From Rhodocollybia butyracea (Eukaryota; Basidiomycota; Agaricomycetes; Agaricales; Omphalotaceae), in assembly GCA_015501585.1 (NCBI GenBank), contig JADNRY010000026.1:310001-374000 (forward strand): 64,000 nt of DNA, written 5' to 3'. Under the pieces are notes generated by a model that saw only the letters and a program-made list of their open reading frames with translations, was not told the origin of the DNA and did not search any database. Shown piece after piece: positions 58,178-64,000 of the stretch; position 1 is the stretch's first letter; each line of letters starts with the position of its first letter. Made by a program: the position numbers and the translations under genes.

Positions 58178-58902
58178 ATTGCTTCAACACATGTTGTGCC
58201 CTCCATTGTGCTTACTGCATTTGGTTAGACAGTGTTCAATGAACATCCAACGCTCATTCCTGGAGTGTACAAAGTTCGTGTGTTGTGCATAGCTGGTCAT
58301 GGTACATGGTAACATTCATGGATCGCATTTCTCTCCATTCCTGCATTGTTCAAAAATATACATGACTTTGCACACTGACACACACAGGTATTTACATAGG
58401 CACCTGATGATTGAATGAATTGTTTAAGGGCTTTGCTGTGATGGCATTCCCTTTAGGTTTTATTCCCTGCCAGGTAGACCTGGGTCCCCGCTATAATAGC
58501 CATAAAAGTGTTCATGTGCATCCGCTGGCAAACTGTGAATGATCATTGGGTTCTTGGCCTTCATAGAATAATTGTACATACACATTACCTACCTGCTGCT
58601 TGCCTTAAGTTCTTCACATGCTGAAGGGATACTGTTCAATTGTGCTGCAAAGCACATCTGAATGTTGACTGAACGCATATTCTTGGCATTCAGTTACCCT
58701 ATTTGTGTTCCAATCAACTTAAGTGACTGAGTCCAAATTGGAATGATCGATCAGTGGATGGAAAATGGATGGATAATTATATGCGATCAACACTGAAAAC
58801 ACTTGTCACAGGTTTCCAACTTTGTTGTTGTGATCTGAGTTCATGACTTGTGGAAGCATGTCACTGACTGTTGCTCTACTTTTTCTAGAACCCTATCAAA
58901 AC

Positions 58903-61900
58903 ATGTCTCTCTCCAACTTATCCAGTGTTCCTCTCCTCACTGGGGCTAACTACCCCTCTTGGTCTGGCTCAATGACTGCACTCCTTAGAGCCTCTTGTTG
59001 CTGGTCTGTTGTTTGTGGCCGTTCCACTCAACCTGTCCGCCAATATCGCAAAGCTACTGCCAATGAAGTCAAAGCTGGCACCCACAAGACCAACAAAGAT
59101 GTGGATATCACCACCGCCGAGTGACAGAAAGAGATTGACGACTGGGACAACCTTGATGACCAAGCCATGGGCTTAATTGCCTCTGACTTCCTGACGACAT
59201 CAGAGCACTGTCCTGAAGGATAAAGCATATGAAACCTGGGCTGAAATCAAAAAGATCTATGGAAAACCGGCTCTGCTGGCACTTTTGGCATCTTTAAAGA
59301 GGCCATTAACTTCCAATTGATGGAAGAGCTGATCCCCCTTAGCCTTGGCTTCATTGACATCAACCTTCTCCCGCCTTGACGGCTCCGGTCCCGAACCAGT
59401 AAAAGCTATGATGCTCTTGGCCGCTCTTCCTACCCAATGGGATAGTCTTGCAATGACAATCCTTTCTCGAGATGCTACTCTCCTTACTCCATCCAACATC
59501 ATGCCAATTATTCAGGACAAGTACCGCCGCCGCCAATCCAAAACTACCTCTCTTGCGGCCTGCATCTCCGGCGTCAAACGTCAATCTGACTCCAAATCTT
59601 CTTGAATGATCAGAAAAAGAAGAAGGACACCAAGAAGGGAGCGCCTTACCCAGCTAGCAAACCTTCTAGCGACTCGTCCTCTTCTTCTGACAAAGACAAA
59701 AAGACACGCCATGGAAAGAAAGGAGGAAAAGGCAAAGAAAAGGCTCATGAATCGGCTGAAGTGGAGACTTTCAATGTCTCTAATTTTGCCACCTGCCTTG
59801 CCTCGCGCATTAATGACAGCTTCCTCCGTGAAGCCTCCCATGACTCCATCCTTGACAGGATGAAGATTGAGGAAGTAGAAGTCAATCTCTCTGATCACCT
59901 CTGGCCTCAGACCAAAGTCAACATGGACATCAACGATTACAAGGAAATCTATGGCTCTGGAGACAAGCGCCTTATTTTCTGCAAGCTTCCCTTAATATTT
60001 TTGAGGAAAAATTCAATGACCAATTGCACTCATTACAACAGATGTTCAATAATATGGCTGGAATATTGAATGGTCCAAATGGACATTATGTATCACATTC
60101 TCCACACTTCTTGAACTCTGTACCTCCTAGTAGTGAGGGTAAATTAAATAAAATGGTTTCCAATGATGTGCATGGTGCAAATAAGAACCTTAGTCAGACA
60201 TTTAATACATGGCTGCTTGATTCCGGTGCATCTGGATATTTCACCCCTTATCGGCAAGACTTTGTGTCTTATAAAAAACTCACACATCCAATACCTGTCC
60301 AGACTGCTGACGAACAAAGGTCAACCTTTATTGGAGGTGCCGGAACAGTCTACATAAGGCATGACAACAGCGAAGGAAAAATCCTCATGTGTCATGCCCT
60401 AGGCATATACAGACTGCCAACGTTTCCTGCTTACCATTACATAACCCGCTTCCGCCGCATTTCCGGTTCCGATACACTTCCACTTTGCTTCCGTTTTACT
60501 TTTTCCTTCACTGTACACTTTCTATGATCCCGTCGATCCATTCTCCATCATTCTTACAATCATACATATGCTTTATGCTCATCCCGCCGCTTCCGCTTAT
60601 GTTCATTGTTGTCTTTCATCCCTTGTACTTCTTTTGGCTATTCTTGTCTTTTCTACTCTCAGATTATTACCTATTGCTACTCCGGTCCTCGAGTACCCTT
60701 TATATAGTTCCGTACCATGTCAAGTACAGTAGATTGGAAATATTGCTTAACCCCTTGACTCGTGTGCTCTTGTGTGTTCTGGTTTCTCGCTTTATCTGTT
60801 TCTTTAACTCTGTTTCTTCACTCCATCGTTTTCACAACCTCTGCAATCTACTATCATCTATTTGGTTCCGCTCTGTTTGCACCACATCAGGTCAGCTACC
60901 GCTTGACCTTCCGCTTCCGCTCATATTGCTATCAAAGCCGCTTGCACTTAGTGGGTCCTACCCTTCGAGTCGGAAACTCATCTACTCTTAGGCTTACTCG
61001 CCAAGTTCATTCTATTGCCTGTACGGACCTGCCGTCCTTACATTAGTCCCTTGGACAATCCCGACACGAGTCTTACATCCCATAGGCACTTCGGAACCAT
61101 TCTACACTCACATCCTTTCACATCTCAAACCAACTTTCCCAGTTCGGCTGAACGACGGCAGTACGGAGCGTATCCGCACTTTGGTTTCCAGGTTTGTAAC
61201 CCGCGCTCGAAGGATTCCGCCTAGATCCTTACATCATGACTAAGTTACACCCAGTGTTTTACCAACCGCATTGCACACACCGACTTCTATCTGCTGGTTT
61301 ATTAAATTGACAAGGTTGTTACACAACTATTAATGTTGAAAAATCAGTTATTCGTAAGACGGATGATGACTCAATAATCATGAGCTTATATCCCAATAAC
61401 AGCACGGATAATATTCACTGGCTAAAGGCTGATGTAGTGAAATCTGAGATAGGCATGATATCATCTCCTAATGATTTTAACACCTGGCATAACCGTTTTG
61501 CGCGTCCCAGTGATGTCGTATTACGCAACGCTCCTGGAAATGTCAACGGACTACCTAAGTTGTTGATACCAGATAAAGAATCTCCATGCAAAGGTTGCGC
61601 ACTTGGAAAGGCTGCCTCCAAAGCATATCCTAAGTCCAAGAAACGAGCATCCAATCCTATGGATTTAATTCACGCAGATTTGGTTGAAATTCCAACCGTC
61701 TCTTATCATAAATTTAAATTTGTGATCACTCTGCTGGATGACTGGTCTTCTCATGCTACTTCAATCATGCTGCAACAAAAATCAGAAGCGTTTCAAGCCT
61801 TCAAGGATTTCAAATCTTGGGCTGAAAAACAAACTGGATGCAAACTTGTGCGTTTCTGCATTGATCGAGGGGGAGAACTTATCTCAAAGGAATTTACTTC

Positions 61901-62492
61901 CTTTCTCAAGTCTGAGGGTATTGATATTCAAATGTCCGAACCTTATGTTCATCAACAGAATGGTAGAGCGGAACGTATCAACCATACACTCATGGAAATA
62001 TCCGAAGCCATGCAACACCATGCATGCTGCCCGGAGTCCTGGTGGCAATTTTCATATTCCACAGGAGTACATGTGTACAACCGCACACTGATCCGTCGAT
62101 TGAACTGGAAGACACCAATTGAAGGTTTTCTCAAAAAGAAGCCTGATGTCTCGTACTTCAGAACCTTTGGCTGTGGTGCTTATGTCTTTATTCCTATTGA
62201 CAAGTGAAAAAATAAACAATCTTCACACTCTGAAGCAATGACTTTCATTGGATATGACCAAGGAAGCAAAGGATACCTATTCATGCATAGCAATAATTCC
62301 GTAGTGCATGCTGCACAAGCAACTTTCTATGAGAAATGGTTTCCATGGTGCAAATTTGAATCTGATTCTGGAGTAAAACCCGCTATACCAGTTGCCCCCA
62401 CGCCTGTGAAACCTTCGCAACCTTCAAATGGTAATGATGCAGACATTCCATTTGATCCGGACACTGCCAGTACCTCAGTATATTACCTCTGA
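58903..62492 (+). pseudogene. Copia gag-pol, inactivated and truncated
   Basis: Gag starts MSLSNLSSVPLLTGANYPSW at 58903. A stop at 59122-59124 (after TTAE, where Trp would fit) and several breaks near 59210-59340 follow. The Ser/Lys-rich nucleocapsid part is at 59605-59760. The protease active site WLLDSGASGYFTP is at 60211-60249. After an insertion the reading resumes with VEKSVIRKTDDDS (61335), the HHCC region (WHNRF ... CKGCALGKA) and the integrase triad in HADLVEI, CIDRGGEL and NGRAERIN (61380-62207). A stop at 62205-62207 is followed by SHSEAMTFIGYDQGSKGYLF, ending at 62492. No reverse transcriptase is present. Confidence 0.85.
60412..61290. mobile_element. Pyrimidine-rich insertion in Copia 2 pol
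   Basis: The protein reading is lost after CHALGIY and resumes with QGCYTTINVEKSV. The stretch between is rich in CTTCC/TTTCC and without coding content. It may be a solo LTR (TTACATAACCCG at 60437 and TAAGTTACA near 61250 could be its ends), but no target duplication is seen. Confidence 0.5.
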
Positions 62493-64000
62493 AAAAGGGA
62501 TAGAAGTATAATATATTTTTCCCCTGAATTTTAACAAATTTTTCCAATGAAAAAGAGTGAATATTGCCCTGGAAATAGGCATGGGAAAATAAGTACTTTT
62601 TCGGCGGCTATTTCGCCCGAAATAGGGCGCTAAATATACCATCAATTTCGGCCGATTTACTGTAGCGCTAACGTGGGTAACTAAGCTTAGACAACTCTTA
62701 GAACTAAGTCAAGAGAAGCCTAGTTAGGTGTACAAGTGTACAAGGGAACCAGATGTGTATGTCCAAATCAATTAACCAAAACCAAAACCAATACAACAAA
62801 ACTAAGATTCTTCTAGGCAAACTCTGGCACTAGCTGCTGTGGCGCTGTAAAGTCCTCGACCAAAATCTGGGCCAAGCTACGATATTGTGAGTGAACTTAA
62901 TCACTAGGAACTTGTACCACAATCTTAGTGGCTCGCCTAACTTCACAGGGAAGTCAACTAAGGAACCCTCACTCTGGAGCCAAATAATTCCTTACTAGAA
63001 ACCGTCCCCTCTAAGGAAGCAACTAGATTTAAGGTTGATCTGGAGTTCGAGGGAACTCACACGCTCAAGACTCAATCAGATTCTCAAGTGGGCCAAAGGA
63101 AGTTTGTGAAATTCTATTACAGGCCAAATTCTGCAGAGCAAGTAATATGACAGTAAATCAAACTCCTTGAAGAAACTATCAGTCACTTTGCAGTAAAGCA
63201 TCAAGACTGGCTAACAACTTCGTGAAGCAACTAACACTTCTCCGCGGGAACACGTAGAGAGGTGACCAGCTACTTACTAGGTGAAGAAACTAACAACCGA
63301 CTCACAGTTAAGTAGAGAAGCGTCACGCTACTAGTCCGGAGGATCTTCTACAGAGCTCACTTCTTAACATACAATTCGAGGGAAAGATCCTCTGAGGTGA
63401 AGAAACCACAACCAATCTCAAACACTGAGGTGGTAAGTAACTTTGTAAAGTTTATTACTTTCTAAAGATAACCAAGTCAGGAGGCATCACGCTACTAGTC
63501 CCAAGGGGATGTTCTACGGAGCACTGGTCTTAGTAGTCAAGTTGAGGGCAAGAAACTTCGAGGTGAAGGAACACAACCAATCTCGTACAGGGGAAGTGGC
63601 AAGTAACTTGTCTTATTGAATAAATATGTCTGGCTTATATACTGAGTAGAGTGAGTTTAATACAAAAAATAGATGAAACAGATTTGGAGAGAGACGGAAA
63701 GAGAGTGGAACAGAGGAATCTGGCTTGGAAAGGAAACTCCAGCCTATATATGGTACACACAATAAAGAAATAGTCCATTCTTGGATATATATCTATCTGA
63801 AGTAAAATATGATTTTGTGAGGATTAACATAGTTTTACAGTGTTTTGATCGGAGCGAGGTTTCTCTGATTACTCCACAATTCTCCGGGGTCAGGAGTACC
63901 TTTAGGCTTCATGATCACTCACTGCCTGGTTTCCCTTGGGTGAGTTTCATTCTATTCCTCGGATAGTTCTGTCCATCCTGAGTGTAATTAACATTCTCTC
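62493..64000. repeat. Repetitive non-coding end region
   Basis: From about 62750, related phrases recur: GGTGAAGAAACTAACAACC, CATCACGCTACTAGTCC, ACAACCAATCTC, AGTGGCAAGTAAC. The segment around 63280-63440 is repeated at 63478-63615. It looks like the leader or LTR of another retrotransposon that continues beyond the window. No gene is supported. Confidence 0.5.

Larger units (their letters stand above)
57274..62492 (+). mobile_element. Copia-type LTR retrotransposon 2, truncated
   Basis: Plus-strand element with one LTR (57274-58162), a primer site and gag-pol that runs through integrase and then stops; reverse transcriptase, RNase H and the 3' LTR are missing. It carries a CATCAGG MITE inside the LTR and a roughly 880-base insertion in pol. 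Confidence 0.82.

Noticed and set aside
60389..60991. 200-codon plus frame rich in Leu, Phe and Ser
   Set aside because: It lies in the pyrimidine-rich insertion; the hydrophobic translation is what CTT/TTC-rich DNA gives, and no domain is seen.

Overview
This window is fungal genomic DNA, most likely from a mushroom-forming basidiomycete (Agaricomycetes, Agaricales-like). The evidence is a pair of secreted class I hydrophobins with three short introns each, a family of agaric-type F-box proteins, genes with many introns of about 50-60 bases, a fungal geranylgeranyl diphosphate synthase, Copia retrotransposons and many short DNA transposons. Most of the window is repeats and broken genes. Only five genes look intact: hydrophobin 1 (4972-5533 +), a PRISE-type short-chain reductase (6045-7319 -), hydrophobin 2 (17011-17554 +), a GGPP synthase (38743-40242 -) and an unrecognised 619-residue protein (42655-44680 +).

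Left part (1-23.6 kb). A frameshifted phosphotransferase-like pseudogene (802-1792) is followed by a large duplicated module: hydrophobin, reductase, F-box gene, DEAH-helicase fragment. Copy 1 lies at about 4180-12110. An extra F-box copy is at 12469-14150. Copy 2 lies at about 14365-22743, where the reductase is reduced to a scrap. All F-box copies and both helicase copies are broken. Comparing the copies shows that one 747-base element in copy 2 sits at a site that is empty in copy 1, which fixes its ends and its TA target duplication.

Middle (23.6-38.7 kb). A 5.57-kb element with kilobase-long inverted repeats built of short palindromes (23645-29218) is inserted in a hAT-like element. After it come F-box copy D (split by a palindromic MITE), a decayed minus-strand Copia element (32424-37495) and F-box fragment E.

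Terpenoid pair (38.7-44.7 kb). The GGPP synthase and the 619-residue protein are transcribed divergently from a 2.4-kb spacer holding two MITEs. The unknown protein has an Asp-rich motif, an Asn/Asp motif and an Arg-Tyr pair, spaced as in class I terpene synthases, so the two may supply and use GGPP. This is the best candidate for something undescribed.

Right part (44.7-64 kb). This is a mosaic of mobile DNA: a foldback element with a CACTA-like MITE nested inside, palindromic minisatellites, a gag-like remnant split by a hAT-type MITE with a perfect 8-base target duplication, more MITEs, and a truncated plus-strand Copia element (57274-62492). Several stop codons in the duplicated genes are CGA to TGA changes, which suggests methylation-linked or RIP-like decay of repeats.
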